From Streptomyces sp. NBC_01232 (GTDB lineage Bacteria; Actinomycetota; Actinomycetes; Streptomycetales; Streptomycetaceae), in contig NZ_CP108518.1 in NCBI RefSeq assembly GCF_035989885.1, positions 6,935,001-6,999,000 of the forward strand: a stretch of 64,000 bases of DNA. The letters run 5' to 3'. Both the position numbers and the translations under genes were made by a program. The notes beneath the pieces are model-generated. The model saw nothing but the letters and a program-made list of their open reading frames with translations, did not search any database and was not told the DNA's origin. Of this stretch, positions 18,043 to 28,180 are shown in pieces; position 1 is the first letter of the stretch, and each line of letters starts with the position of its first letter.

Positions 18043-20183
18043 CCACCAACGTAAAGAACCACGAGGACCCGATGCCCACCGCCACCACTACCGGGACCCC
18101 GGCGCCGCACAGCGACGTCCCGACGGGCCACAAGCCCGACAGCGGGCGCGTGGGCGCCGGTCTCTTCGACCCCAAGCAGCTGCTGAAGTCCTTCCCGGAC
18201 GCGGTGCGCAAACTCGACCCCCGTGTGATGATCAAGTCGCCGGTCATGTTCGTGGTTCTGATCGGTTCGGTCGTCACGACCGTGCTGGTGTGTCTGGACC
18301 CGACCGACTGGTTCGGCTGGGCCATCACGGCCTGGCTGTGGCTGACCACCATCTTCGCGAACCTCGCGGAGGCCGTCGCCGAGGGACGCGGCAAGGCGCA
18401 GGCAGATACTCTGCGCAAGGCCAAGACCGACACCGTCGCCCGCCGCATAGTCGGCAAGGACGAGGAGCGCGTCCCGGGCACGGAGCTGCGCATCGGCGAC
18501 CTGGTGGTGTGCGAGGCCGGCGACATCATCCCCGGCGACGGAGACGTCGTCGAAGGTGTCGCGTCCGTCGACGAGTCCGCCATCACCGGCGAGTCCGCCC
18601 CGGTCATCCGTGAATCGGGCGGCGACCGCAGTGCGGTCACCGGCGGTACGAGAGTTCTCTCGGACCGCATCGTCATCAAGATCACGACGAAGCCGGGCGA
18701 GACCTTCATCGACCGGATGATCAACCTGGTGGAGGGCGCGGCGCGGCAGAAGACGCCGAACGAGATCGCCCTGAACATCCTGCTGGCCTCCCTGACGATC
18801 GTCTTCCTGCTGGCCGTGGTGACGCTGAAGCCGTTCGCGATCTACGCGGGCGCCGACGAGCAGACGTCGATGATCGTGCTGACCGCACTGCTGGTCTGCC
18901 TGATTCCCACCACCATCGGCGCCCTGCTCTCCGCGATCGGCATCGCCGGCATGGACCGCCTCGTCCAGCGCAACGTGCTGGCCATGTCCGGGCGCGCCGT
19001 CGAGGCCGCCGGCGACGTCTCCACCCTGCTCCTCGACAAGACAGGCACCATCACCCTGGGCAACCGCCAGGCGTCGGAGTTCGTCCCCGTCAAGGGCACC
19101 ACCGCAGCCGAGCTCGCGGACGCCGCCCAGCTGTCCTCGCTGGCCGACGAGACCCCTGAGGGCCGCTCCATCGTCGTCCTGGCGAAGGAGAAGTACGGGC
19201 TGCGCGAACGCCACCAGGGCGAACTGACCCACGCCTCCTGGGTCCCGTTCACCGCCCAGACCCGCATGTCAGGTGTCGACGTGGACGGCAGGAAGACCCG
19301 CAAGGGCGCCTCGGGCTCCATCATCACCTGGGTCAAGGAGCAGGGCGGCCAGGTCGCTGCCGACGCCCAGGAACTCACCGACACCATCTCCCAGGCCGGC
19401 GGCACCCCGCTACTGGTCGCCGTCGAGGACGAGAAGGGCGCCCGCGTCCTCGGTGTCATCCACCTCAAGGACGTCGTCAAGGAGGGCATGCGCGAGCGGT
19501 TCGATGAGCTGCGCCGCATGGGCATCAAGACGGTCATGATCACGGGTGACAACCCGCTGACCGCGAAGGCCATCGCGGAGGAGGCGGGCGTGGACGACTT
19601 CCTCGCCGAGGCCACGCCCGAGGACAAGATGGCCCTCATCAAGCGGGAGCAGGCCGGCGGCAAGCTCGTCGCGATGACCGGTGACGGTACGAACGACGCC
19701 CCGGCCCTCGCGCAGGCCGACGTCGGCGTGGCCATGAACACGGGCACCTCGGCCGCCAAGGAGGCCGGGAACATGGTGGACCTGGACTCCAACCCCACCA
19801 AACTCATCGAGATCGTCGAGATCGGCAAGCAACTCCTCATCACCCGGGGTGCGCTCACGACCTTCTCCATCGCCAACGACGTCGCGAAGTACTTCGCGAT
19901 CATCCCGGCCATGTTCGCGGTCGCCTACCCGGGCCTGGACAAGCTCAACATCATGGGCCTTGCCTCGCCCGAGTCCGCGATCCTCTCCGCGGTCATCTTC
20001 AACGCGTTGATCATCATCGCTCTCGTGCCGCTCGCCCTGAAGGGCGTCCGGTACCGGCCGACCAGCGCGGACAAGATGCTGCGCCGCAACCTCGGGATCT
20101 ACGGCCTGGGCGGCCTGATCGCCCCGTTCATCGGCATCAAGCTCATCGACCTGCTCATCTCCCTCATCCCCGGGCTCGCCTGA
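18039..20183 (+). CDS. kdpB: K+-transporting ATPase subunit KdpB
   Basis: 714 residues, a P-type ATPase. Motifs visible are [15 protein letters not shown] near residue 183 (TGES), [20 protein letters not shown] in the fourth membrane helix region, [11 protein letters not shown] with the phosphorylated Asp near 333, [12 protein letters not shown], and [19 protein letters not shown] near 548. An N-terminal extension of about 40 polar residues precedes the usual [20 protein letters not shown]. The start at 18039 overlaps kdpA. Energises K+ transport through KdpA. A truncated paralogue lies on the other strand at 13842-14942. Confidence 0.97.
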   Translation: MTTNVKNHEDPMPTATTTGTPAPHSDVPTGHKPDSGRVGAGLFDPKQLLKSFPDAVRKLDPRVMIKSPVMFVVLIGSVVTTVLVCLDPTDWFGWAITAWLWLTTIFANLAEAVAEGRGKAQADTLRKAKTDTVARRIVGKDEERVPGTELRIGDLVVCEAGDIIPGDGDVVEGVASVDESAITGESAPVIRESGGDRSAVTGGTRVLSDRIVIKITTKPGETFIDRMINLVEGAARQKTPNEIALNILLASLTIVFLLAVVTLKPFAIYAGADEQTSMIVLTALLVCLIPTTIGALLSAIGIAGMDRLVQRNVLAMSGRAVEAAGDVSTLLLDKTGTITLGNRQASEFVPVKGTTAAELADAAQLSSLADETPEGRSIVVLAKEKYGLRERHQGELTHASWVPFTAQTRMSGVDVDGRKTRKGASGSIITWVKEQGGQVAADAQELTDTISQAGGTPLLVAVEDEKGARVLGVIHLKDVVKEGMRERFDELRRMGIKTVMITGDNPLTAKAIAEEAGVDDFLAEATPEDKMALIKREQAGGKLVAMTGDGTNDAPALAQADVGVAMNTGTSAAKEAGNMVDLDSNPTKLIEIVEIGKQLLITRGALTTFSIANDVAKYFAIIPAMFAVAYPGLDKLNIMGLASPESAILSAVIFNALIIIALVPLALKGVRYRPTSADKMLRRNLGIYGLGGLIAPFIGIKLIDLLISLIPGLA

Positions 20184-20192
20184 ATTAGGAAC

Positions 20193-20840
20193 GTGCTGAT
20201 CGCCATGAACAACTCCGTCTCCAACACAGGCCGTCTCCTGGTCGCCGCGCTGCGGATGCTGCTGGTGCTGACCGTCGTGACCGGCATCCTCTACCCGCTC
20301 GCCGTCACCGGGGTCGCCCAGGCGCTCTTCCACGACAAGGCCAACGGCTCCTTGGTCAAGGCCGATGGCCAAGAGGTCGGCTCCTCGCTCATCGGCCAGA
20401 GCTGGGACCTCCCCAAGAAGAACCCGGATGACGAGGAAGAGGCAGCGCGTCCGGACCCCAAGTGGTTCCAGCCGCGCCCGTCCAACAGCGGCTACAACCC
20501 CCTGGCCACCGGCTCCAGCCAGCTCGGCGCGTCCGACTCCCGGCTGGTGCAAGCGGTCACCGATGCCAAGAAGCAGGTGGCCGAGTTCAACGGCGTCCCG
20601 GAATCCGAGGTGCCCAAGGACGCGGTCACCGGCTCCGCCTCCGCGATCGACCCGCACATCTCCCCGGAGTACGCGGAGATTCAGATCAAGCGCGTGGCCA
20701 AGGAGAACGGCCTCACTGAGCAGCAGGCGGCCAAGCTGGTCGAGGAGCACACCGAGGGCCGCACCGCCGGCTTCCTCGGCGAGCCCCACGTCAACGTCCT
20801 GAAGCTCAACCTCGCGCTGAAGGATCTGGCCAAGCGCTGA
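20193..20840 (+). CDS. kdpC: K+-transporting ATPase subunit KdpC
   Basis: About 215 residues with one N-terminal helix (LRMLLVLTVVTGILYPLAVTG) followed by a soluble domain: GSSLIGQSW, FQPRPSN, SGYNPLATGSSQLG, SASAIDPHISPEYAE and RVAKENGL, all standard KdpC features. The frame allows GTG at 20193 (TTAGGA very close upstream) or ATG at 20205 (MNNSVSNTG); homology suggests the latter is equally likely. KdpC bridges KdpA and KdpB in the pump. A hairpin follows the stop. Confidence 0.95.
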   Translation: MLIAMNNSVSNTGRLLVAALRMLLVLTVVTGILYPLAVTGVAQALFHDKANGSLVKADGQEVGSSLIGQSWDLPKKNPDDEEEAARPDPKWFQPRPSNSGYNPLATGSSQLGASDSRLVQAVTDAKKQVAEFNGVPESEVPKDAVTGSASAIDPHISPEYAEIQIKRVAKENGLTEQQAAKLVEEHTEGRTAGFLGEPHVNVLKLNLALKDLAKR

Positions 20841-20861
20841 TGCCCGGCCTGAACGGGCTTC

Positions 20862-20904
20862 GGAGCCGCCGGGACACGGGATTTCCGTGTCCCGCCGGCT
20901 CCGC
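20862..20904. terminator. Long hairpin between kdpC and kdpE
   Basis: The 19-base arms at 20862-20880 and 20886-20904 pair with one mismatch around a 5-base loop (GATTT). It starts 21 bases after the kdpC stop and ends 43 bases before kdpE. It could end or attenuate kdpFABC transcription, so the sensor genes might be expressed at a lower level. Confidence 0.7.
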
Positions 20905-20947
20905 CCCATATCCAGCACGCCCACCGCGGAAGGAAGGCGCCACACAG

Positions 20948-21631
20948 ATGACCAGGGTCCTGGTGGTGGAAGACGACCCGCAGCTCGTCCGCGCCCTGAG
21001 GATCAACCTTCAGGCACGCAAGTTCGACGTCGAGTCGGCGACCGACGGCAGTTCGGCCCTCCGCCTCGCCGCCGCCCGCAAACCGGACGTCATACTGCTG
21101 GACCTCGGCCTGCCCGACATGGACGGCATCGAAGTCATCAAGGGCGTACGGGACTGGAGCCGCGTCCCGATCCTCGTCCTGTCGGCCCGCCACACCTCCG
21201 AGGACAAGATCAGGGCGCTCGATGCCGGAGCCGACGACTACGTCACCAAGCCTTTCAGCATGGACGAGCTGCTGGCCCGGCTGCGCGCAGCGGTCCGCCG
21301 CCAGGAGGCCGCTGAGCCTTCGCAGGAGACGGTCCTGGTGACGACCAGCGACTTCACGGTGGATCTGGTGGCCAAAAAGGTTCGGCGTGATGGCCGGGAT
21401 GTCCGGCTCACTCCGACCGAGTGGCACCTGCTGGAAATCCTCATCACCCACCCCGGCAGGCTGATCAGCCAGCGTCAGCTGTTGCTTGAGGTGTGGGGCC
21501 CGACGTACGAAGACAAGACCAACTACCTGCGTGTCTACATGGCCCAGCTCCGGCGCAAACTGGAAGCGGACCCGGCGCATCCCAGATACCTGATCACCGA
21601 GCCCGGCATGGGCTACCGCTTCGAAGGCTGA
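20948..21631 (+). CDS. kdpE: Response regulator KdpE
   Basis: 227 residues, OmpR/PhoB type. The receiver domain has VVEDDPQ at the N-terminus, the phosphoacceptor in ILLDLGLPDMDG near residue 52, and KPFSMDELLARL. The winged-helix domain shows LTPTEWHLLEIL, LLLEVWGP, LRVYMAQLRRKLE and the terminal YLITEPGMGYRFEG. The start is ATG 20948, after GGAAGGCGCC. kdpD begins 5 bases after the stop. The order kdpE-kdpD is the reverse of E. coli. It should activate kdpFABC when K+ is low. Confidence 0.95.
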   Translation: MTRVLVVEDDPQLVRALRINLQARKFDVESATDGSSALRLAAARKPDVILLDLGLPDMDGIEVIKGVRDWSRVPILVLSARHTSEDKIRALDAGADDYVTKPFSMDELLARLRAAVRRQEAAEPSQETVLVTTSDFTVDLVAKKVRRDGRDVRLTPTEWHLLEILITHPGRLISQRQLLLEVWGPTYEDKTNYLRVYMAQLRRKLEADPAHPRYLITEPGMGYRFEG

Positions 21632-21636
21632 ACGAC

Positions 21637-24177
21637 ATGAGACGCGGCACATTCCGGATCTACCTCGGCGCCGCCCCGGGCGTCGGCAAGACGTACGCCA
21701 TGCTCTCGGAGGGGCACCGCAGGATCGAGCGCGGCACCGACGCCGTCGTCGCCTTCGTCGAGCACCACGGCCGCCCCCGCACCGAGGTCATGCTCCACGG
21801 ACTCGAAGAGATCCCGCGGGCCGAGCTGGAGTACCGGGGTGGCGTCTTCACGGAGATGGACGTGGACGCCGTACTGGCCCGACGCCCTGCCGTGGCACTC
21901 GTGGACGAACTCGCCCACACCAATGTGCCCGGCTCCCGTAACGCCAAGCGCTGGCAGGACGTCGAGGAACTCCTCCAGGCAGGCATCGACGTCGTATCCA
22001 CGGTCAACATCCAGCACCTGGAGTCCCTCGGCGACGTCGTCGAGGCCATAACCGGGGTCCGGCAGCAGGAAACCGTGCCCGACGAGGTGGTCCGCCGGGC
22101 CGACCAGATCGAGCTGGTCGACATGTCCCCGCAGGCCCTGCGCCGGCGCATGGCACACGGCAACGTCTACAAACCCGACAAGGTCGACGCCGCCCTGTCG
22201 AACTACTTCCGCCCCGGCAACCTCACCGCCCTGCGCGAGCTGGCCCTCCTGTGGGTCGCCGACCGGGTCGACGAGTACCTCCAGGAGTACCGGGGCGAGC
22301 ACAACATCCGCTCCACCTGGCAAGCCCGCGAGCGGATCGTCGTCGGTCTGACCGGTGGTCCCGAAGGCCGACAGCTCATCCGCCGGGCCGCACGCCTCGC
22401 CGAGAAGGGCGCCGGCGGTGAAGTCCTCGCCGTCTACATCGCCCGCAGCGACGGGCTCACCTCCGCCTCGCCCAAGGAACTGGCCGTCCAGCGGACCCTG
22501 GTCGAGGACCTCGGCGGCACCTTCCACCACGTCATCGGCGACGACATCCCCGACGCCCTGCTGGAATTCGCCCGCGGCGTCAACGCCACCCAGATCGTCC
22601 TCGGCGTGAGCCGCCGCCGCCCCTGGCAGTACATCTTCGGCCCCGGCGTCAGCGCCACCGTCGCCCGCGAGTCCGGACCCGACCTCGACGTCCACATCGT
22701 CACCCACGACGCGGCCGCCAAGGGCCGGGGCCTCCCCGTGGCACGCGGCGCCCGCCTGGGCCGATCCCGCATCATCTGGGGTTGGCTGGTCGGCATCGCC
22801 GGACCGGTGATCCTGACCGTACTGCTGCGCACCGTCGTGCCCGACCTCGGGCTCACCAACGACATGCTGCTCTTCCTCACGCTGACCGTGGCCGCAGCCC
22901 TGCTCGGCGGACTGCTCCCCGCGCTGGCCTCGGCCGCCTTCGGGTCCCTGCTGCTCAACTACTTCTTCACACCGCCACTGCACCTGTGGACCATCGCAGA
23001 CCCCAAGAACATCGTCGCCATCGCCGTCTTCTTCGCGGTCGCCGTCTCCGTCGCCTCCGTGGTCGACCTCGCCGCTCGCCGTACCCACCAGGCCGCCCGG
23101 CTGCGCGCCGAAGCCGAGATCCTCTCCTTCCTGGCCGGCAGCGTCCTGCGCGGCGAAACCGCCCTGCCCGCCCTGCTGGAACGGGTCCGCGAGACCTTCG
23201 CCATGGAATCGGTGGCCCTGCTCGAACGCGACAACGAGGTCGAACCGTGGACCCTCGCGGCCGGCACCGGACCCGCTCCGGCCGCGCGACCCGAGGACGC
23301 CGACGTCGACATGCCCATCGGCGAGAACATGGCCCTCGCCCTCACCGGCCGCGTCCTCCCGGCCGAGGACCGCCGGGTCCTTGGCGCCTTCGCCGCCCAG
23401 GCCGCCGTCGTCCTCGACCGCCAGCGCCTCGTCGGTCAGGCAGAGGAGGCCCAGCGCCTGGCCGAGGGCAACCGCATCCGAACCGCGCTGCTGGCAGCCG
23501 TCAGCCACGACCTCCGCACGCCCCTCGCCGGAATCAAGGCATCCGTCACCTCCCTCCGCGCCGATGACGTGGAATGGTCGGAAGAGGACCAAGCCGACCT
23601 GCTCGAAGGCATCGAAGAGGGAGCGGACCGGCTCGACGCCCTGGTCGGCAACCTCCTCGACATGTCCCGCCTCCAGACCGGCACCGTCACCCCGCTGATC
23701 CGCGAGACCGACCTCGACGAAGTGGTCCCGATGGCCCTGGCCGGAGTGCCCGACGACAGCGTCGAACTCGACATCCCCGAAACCCTCCCCATGGTCGCGG
23801 TCGACCGCGGTCTGCTCGAACGGGCAGTCGCCAACATCGTCGAGAACGCCGTCAAGTACAGCCCCGAAGGCCAACCCGTCCTCGTCTCGGCCAGTGCGCT
23901 GGCCGAGCGCGTGGAACTGCGCGTCGTCGACCGCGGCCCAGGCATCCCGGACGAGGCCAAGGACCGCATCTTCGAACCCTTCCAGCGCTACGGAGACGCC
24001 CCCGCCGGAGCCGGCGTGGGCCTCGGCCTCGCCGTCGCACGCGGCTTCACCGAAGCCATCGGAGGCACCCTGACAGCGGAGGACACCCCCGGCGGCGGTC
24101 TGACCATGGTCCTCACCCTTCCCACCGCCGAAGCGGCGACGGGGCCCCACGATGCTCCCCGGGCGGCCCTGACGTGA
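21637..24177 (+). CDS. kdpD: Sensor histidine kinase KdpD
   Basis: 846 residues. The N-terminal KdpD domain has Walker A GAAPGVGKTY (residues 10-19), DELAHTNVPGSRN near 90 and STVNIQHLESL. A USP-like domain (VVGLTGGPEGRQLIRRAARLAEKG, VLGVSRRRPW) follows, then about four membrane helices around residues 385-480 and a GAF-like region. The kinase core has the phosphorylated His in AVSHDLRTPLAGIK near 622, the N box NIVENAVKYSP and DRGPGIPDEA, and GVGLGLAVARGF at the ATP lid. It pairs with KdpE immediately upstream to sense K+ status. Confidence 0.96.
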   Translation: MRRGTFRIYLGAAPGVGKTYAMLSEGHRRIERGTDAVVAFVEHHGRPRTEVMLHGLEEIPRAELEYRGGVFTEMDVDAVLARRPAVALVDELAHTNVPGSRNAKRWQDVEELLQAGIDVVSTVNIQHLESLGDVVEAITGVRQQETVPDEVVRRADQIELVDMSPQALRRRMAHGNVYKPDKVDAALSNYFRPGNLTALRELALLWVADRVDEYLQEYRGEHNIRSTWQARERIVVGLTGGPEGRQLIRRAARLAEKGAGGEVLAVYIARSDGLTSASPKELAVQRTLVEDLGGTFHHVIGDDIPDALLEFARGVNATQIVLGVSRRRPWQYIFGPGVSATVARESGPDLDVHIVTHDAAAKGRGLPVARGARLGRSRIIWGWLVGIAGPVILTVLLRTVVPDLGLTNDMLLFLTLTVAAALLGGLLPALASAAFGSLLLNYFFTPPLHLWTIADPKNIVAIAVFFAVAVSVASVVDLAARRTHQAARLRAEAEILSFLAGSVLRGETALPALLERVRETFAMESVALLERDNEVEPWTLAAGTGPAPAARPEDADVDMPIGENMALALTGRVLPAEDRRVLGAFAAQAAVVLDRQRLVGQAEEAQRLAEGNRIRTALLAAVSHDLRTPLAGIKASVTSLRADDVEWSEEDQADLLEGIEEGADRLDALVGNLLDMSRLQTGTVTPLIRETDLDEVVPMALAGVPDDSVELDIPETLPMVAVDRGLLERAVANIVENAVKYSPEGQPVLVSASALAERVELRVVDRGPGIPDEAKDRIFEPFQRYGDAPAGAGVGLGLAVARGFTEAIGGTLTAEDTPGGGLTMVLTLPTAEAATGPHDAPRAALT

Positions 24178-24343
24178 CGCCTCACGTTCTCATCCGCTAC
24201 GGCCGACAGGAGGGAGCCGGTACGAACACCCTCCCCACCCGTGCGCCGGTCCGACTGCCTGCGGGTACTCTGGGCCGCCGCGGTCCTTGACGCATCCCTG
24301 ACGGCAGGGCCCGTTGCGGGGACCGTGTCGGAGGGCGGGCGAA

Positions 24344-25714
24344 GTGGCTGGACGTGTGGCCGGGGTGTGGCGGCTGTTCACCGCGCATCCCGCCCGTAGC
24401 GTGGTGTCGGCGTTCGCCCTGGTGATCGCCATCGGCACGGTGCTGCTGATGCTGCCTGCGGCGTCCACCGACGGCTCGGTCACCGACCCGCTCACCGCCC
24501 TGTTCACCTCCACCTCCGCAGTGTGCGTGACGGGGCTGGTCGTCGTGGACACCGCCACCCACTGGAGCGGCTTCGGCGAGGGCGTCATCCTGGCCCTCAT
24601 CCAGGTGGGCGGGTTCGGCATCATGACGATGGCCTCCCTGCTCGCCCTGCTCGTCTCCGGCCGGCTGCGCCTGCGGATGCAGCTCACCGCCGCCGCGGAG
24701 ACGAAGAGCCTGGGAATCGGTGACGTACGGCGCGTCCTGCTCGGCGTGGCCGGCTGCACCCTTGCCGTGGAGCTCGCCGTGGGGGCGTTCCTCGCCCTGC
24801 GGCTGCGGTTCGGCTACGACCGCTCCTACGCCGAGGCCGCGTACTCCGGCTTCTTCCACGCCGTCTCGGCCTTCAACAACGCGGGCTTCGGCCTCCACGC
24901 CGACAGCATCGTCCCCTACGCGCAGGACCCCTGGTTCACGATGCCGATCGCCGCGGCGGTGATCCTGGGAGGTCTGGGCTTCCCGGTGCTGCTCGAACTC
25001 CTGCGCCACCGCACCCGCAGGCGCACCACGGGGCGGCGCAACTGGTCCCTGCACACCCGGCTGACCCTCGTCACCAGCGCGGTCCTGCTGCTGGTGGGCA
25101 CGGTCATGACATGCCTGCTGGAATGGACCAATGCCGGCACCCTCGGCGCCTTCGACTGGGACGAGAAGATCCTCAACGGATTCTTCTACTCGGCGATGAG
25201 CCGCACGGCAGGCTTCAACTCCATCGACATGGGCGCACTGAACGCCTCGACCATCCTGTTCACCTGCACACTGATGTTCATCGGCGGCGGCAGCGCCGGC
25301 ACCGCCGGCGGCATCAAGGTGACCACCTTCTCGGTCCTGGCCGCCGCCATGCTCGCCGAAGTCCGCGGCGAACCCAACTCCACCGTGATGGGCCGTCGCC
25401 TGGCCCCCCACGCCCTGCGCCAGGCCCTCACGGTCGCCCTCCTGGGTATCGGGCTGGTCATCACCGCCACCCTGGCCCTGCTCACCGTCACCAAGGCCCC
25501 GGCCGAGGCGGTGCTGTTCGAGGCGGTGTCCGCGTTCGGCACGGTCGGCCTGTCGACCGGCATCACCGCCGACATCCCGGCCGTCGGTCAGCTCATCCTG
25601 ATCCTGCTGATGTTCATCGGCAGGCTCGGACCCATCACCCTGGTCTCCTCCCTCGCCCTGCGCGAGCGGACCCGCCGCTACCAGCTACCCGAGGAGCGAC
25701 CCGTCATTGGGTAA
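24344..25714 (+). CDS. TrkH/KtrB-family K+ uptake channel subunit
   Basis: About 456 residues from the GTG at 24344, preceded by GGAGGGCGGG; a GTG at 24314 is an alternative. Four pore loops of the family are visible: FTSTSAVCVTGL near residue 65, FHAVSAFNNAGFG near 175, SAMSRTAGFNSID near 287 and FEAVSAFGTVGLSTG near 393. The central GGGSAGTAGGIKVTTF is the intramembrane gating loop typical of KtrB. The size fits KtrB. The next gene, a single-RCK KtrA-like protein, overlaps its end. It provides low-affinity K+ uptake beside the Kdp pump. Confidence 0.93.
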   Translation: MAGRVAGVWRLFTAHPARSVVSAFALVIAIGTVLLMLPAASTDGSVTDPLTALFTSTSAVCVTGLVVVDTATHWSGFGEGVILALIQVGGFGIMTMASLLALLVSGRLRLRMQLTAAAETKSLGIGDVRRVLLGVAGCTLAVELAVGAFLALRLRFGYDRSYAEAAYSGFFHAVSAFNNAGFGLHADSIVPYAQDPWFTMPIAAAVILGGLGFPVLLELLRHRTRRRTTGRRNWSLHTRLTLVTSAVLLLVGTVMTCLLEWTNAGTLGAFDWDEKILNGFFYSAMSRTAGFNSIDMGALNASTILFTCTLMFIGGGSAGTAGGIKVTTFSVLAAAMLAEVRGEPNSTVMGRRLAPHALRQALTVALLGIGLVITATLALLTVTKAPAEAVLFEAVSAFGTVGLSTGITADIPAVGQLILILLMFIGRLGPITLVSSLALRERTRRYQLPEERPVIG

Positions 25715-26429
25715 CTACCTGAACTCCCTGCGCCACCGCCGCCGCAAGCGCCTCCTCGACCTCGGCGCCCAGCTGCACTCCGACCAGCGCGTCGCCGTCA
25801 TCGGACTGGGACGGTTCGGCAGCTCCCTCGCTCACGAACTGACCCGGCGCGGCTGGGACGTCCTGGGCATCGACACCGACGCCTCCCTGGTGCAGAAGCA
25901 CAGTGACGCCCTCACGCACACCGCCGTCGCCGACTGCACCGACCCGGAAGTCCTCCACCAGCTCGGCGTGCATGACTTCCCGAGCGTCGTGGTCGGCATC
26001 GGCACCGACATAGAGGCCAGCATCCTCATCGCCTCCAACCTCCTCGAGGAGCGGGTCCCGAACATCTGGGCCAAGGCCATCAGCCGCCAGCACGGCCAGA
26101 TCCTCGAACGCCTCGGGGTCCACCACGTCGTCCTCCCCGAACACGAGATGGGCGAACGCGTCGCCCATCTCGTGACCGGCCGCATGCTCGACTTCATCGA
26201 GTTCGACGACGACTACGCCCTGGTCAAGACCATCACCCCGACCACGATCACCGGTGTCCCCCTCGCCCAGAGCGCGGTCCGCAGCAAGTACGGCATCACC
26301 GTCGTCGGCATCAAGCGGCCCGGCCAGGACTTCACCCACGCCACCGCCGAAACCCTCGTGGAGAAGGGCGACGTCATCATCGTCACCGGCAAGACGCGCG
26401 ACGTGGAAGCCTTCGCCGAACTCGGCTGA
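25707..26429 (+). CDS. KtrA/TrkA-like RCK-domain K+ channel regulator
   Basis: 240 residues with an RCK_N Rossmann fold (VAVIGLGRFGSSLAHEL, GxGxxG near residue 33; GIDTDASLVQ) and an RCK_C domain (GVPLAQSAVRSKYGITVVGI, GDVIIVTGKT). A single RCK_N/RCK_C pair, as here, is the KtrA arrangement rather than the duplicated TrkA. It starts at TTG 25707 with GAGGAG ten bases before, inside the end of the channel gene, so the two are coupled. It should gate the channel in response to nucleotides. Confidence 0.93.
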   Translation: MGNYLNSLRHRRRKRLLDLGAQLHSDQRVAVIGLGRFGSSLAHELTRRGWDVLGIDTDASLVQKHSDALTHTAVADCTDPEVLHQLGVHDFPSVVVGIGTDIEASILIASNLLEERVPNIWAKAISRQHGQILERLGVHHVVLPEHEMGERVAHLVTGRMLDFIEFDDDYALVKTITPTTITGVPLAQSAVRSKYGITVVGIKRPGQDFTHATAETLVEKGDVIIVTGKTRDVEAFAELG

Positions 26430-26554
26430 GCCGGCCATCCGCTGTCGGGGCGACGCCCGCCCGGCAGCGTGGCGAGACCGCCGCGCCGAGGGCGACGCCC
26501 CGCGTGTGCGCCGTACGTGTGTGCGGTAGGACGTGGCCCGCGTGCACTGTGCGT

Positions 26555-28180
26555 TCAGGTACGGAGGTCTCGCAGTCGGTAGCCGATGAGTCCGACGGCT
26601 GCGGCGAGCGTGGCGACGGCAGTCATCAGCAAGGCCGCGGGCCAGTTGACGGGGGCGTCCGGTACGGCGGCCAGGTGCGCGAACGGGGAGAGCCGGCCGA
26701 TCCATGCCGGCAGGCCGGACCCTTCGGCGAGCACCTTCAGCAGGAAGCCGCCCGCGGCCGGCAACGATCCGATGACGGTGACCGCGCGCGGCGCCCAGCC
26801 GAGGGCGAGTACACCGGCGCCCAGGCAGAGGAGTGCGACCGGCAGTACGTTCCAGGCGCCGGACAACGCGGAGGCAAGGCCGAGGTCGGCACCGACGGCC
26901 CTGGTCCCGGTCCAGGTGGCAACGCCGGCGACGGTGGTGAGCACGACGACGCCGCCCAAAGCAGCGGCGACCTCGCCAGTGAGCACGGTCGCCCGGGTGA
27001 GCGGCTGGCCGTACAGGAGGGTCAGGCGCCGACTGGCTTCGTCTGCGGCGAGTGCGGCGAGCCGGACCGCGACGAATGCTCCAGCCGGAACTGCCAGCAG
27101 CGCGAACAGCGTCGCGGTGTATCCCGGGACCGTGCCGAGCCCGGTGAAGCCCGCCTGCGCGGCGAGTTCGGCGAACCTCGGATTGTCGGTGAGGAAATCC
27201 GTCATGGATACGGCCAGCACCCCGATGAGCAGGTAGTACGCCCCGACACCCGCAGACCAGGCGGCCAGCGGCCGCGCCAGCCGCCGTACCGCGAACGCCT
27301 GGACCGAGCCGAGCAGCCACGTACGCGCAGCCCGCCCGGAGGACGAGCGCAGGTATCCGCCGCGGATGTCACGCCCCCCGGCAGCGACCACGGCCCCCGT
27401 GACGAGTGCCAGGCAGGCGGCCAGCAGGACCACCAGAGGCCAGATCCGGTTCCCGTCGTACGGGCGGGCCAGCGCCATCAGACCGAAAGGCGACAGCCAG
27501 CGCAGCCACCCAAGGGGGGCGACCCCGTCCCCGACCATCCGCAGCAGCATGCCGATGCCGAGCAGCGCCACCGCCGCGCCACTGGCCGCCGCCCGGGTCG
27601 CGAACACCTGAGCGCTCATCATGCCCGCCGCAGCGAAGAACACCCCGCACAACCCCAGAGCGGCACTGTGCACCGCGGCGCCGCTCACAGCCGCACCGGC
27701 AGCGACCAGACCGGCGAACGCGGCAGTGCCCGCGGTGAGCGACGCCGCCACCAGGACAGCGACGTGCCATGCCACCACGGCCGTGACCGGCAGCCGCCCG
27801 GCCAGCAGCACATCCCATCGGCCGGCGTCCTCCTCGCCCCGGGTGATCCGGGTCGCAGCGAGCAGCACCCAGACCGACAGCACCACCGCCAACGCCGTCC
27901 CCGTGCGCCACACGGCGAACCCGCCAGCCTCATCCAACGCGACCGGTTCGCCGAACAGAGTGCGGATTGCCGGATTGCCCGCCAGCGTCTGCAAGGCTGC
28001 CGCATCCGCTGGGTCCTTGACCGTGCTTGCGTAGGCAGCCACCGCCACTGCCGACATCCCTGCCATCAGGCCGATCACGAAGAGTGCGCCGCGCCGAGTC
28101 TGCCGAAGAGCCAGGGAGAGGACCGCCCGCCCCGCCGAGGCGTCGGGGGCTGCCTGCTCGGCCGGCGAGCTGACGGCCAT
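26555..28180 (-). CDS. ABC-2 type exporter permease
   Basis: 541 residues with about twelve hydrophobic helices in two halves and no nucleotide-binding domain. Its layout matches the large Streptomyces permeases annotated as polyketide antibiotic exporters. Readable marks are MLLRMVGDGV followed by LGWLRWLSPFGLMALARPY, repeated in the second half as WIGRLSPFAHLAAVPDAPVNWP. The ATG overlaps the stop of the ATPase gene by one base (TGATG), so the two form a coupled pair. The substrate is unknown; drugs or lipids are typical. Confidence 0.88.
   Translation of the reverse strand: MAVSSPAEQAAPDASAGRAVLSLALRQTRRGALFVIGLMAGMSAVAVAAYASTVKDPADAAALQTLAGNPAIRTLFGEPVALDEAGGFAVWRTGTALAVVLSVWVLLAATRITRGEEDAGRWDVLLAGRLPVTAVVAWHVAVLVAASLTAGTAAFAGLVAAGAAVSGAAVHSAALGLCGVFFAAAGMMSAQVFATRAAASGAAVALLGIGMLLRMVGDGVAPLGWLRWLSPFGLMALARPYDGNRIWPLVVLLAACLALVTGAVVAAGGRDIRGGYLRSSSGRAARTWLLGSVQAFAVRRLARPLAAWSAGVGAYYLLIGVLAVSMTDFLTDNPRFAELAAQAGFTGLGTVPGYTATLFALLAVPAGAFVAVRLAALAADEASRRLTLLYGQPLTRATVLTGEVAAALGGVVVLTTVAGVATWTGTRAVGADLGLASALSGAWNVLPVALLCLGAGVLALGWAPRAVTVIGSLPAAGGFLLKVLAEGSGLPAWIGRLSPFAHLAAVPDAPVNWPAALLMTAVATLAAAVGLIGYRLRDLRT

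Noticed and set aside
17742..19232. Minus-strand frame across kdpA/kdpB
   Set aside because: Antisense of two secure genes, low-complexity Gly/Asp/Arg composition.
21613..24150. 845-codon minus-strand frame opposite kdpD
   Set aside because: Gly/Asp/Val-rich antisense of a real gene with no domain; kdpD is certain.
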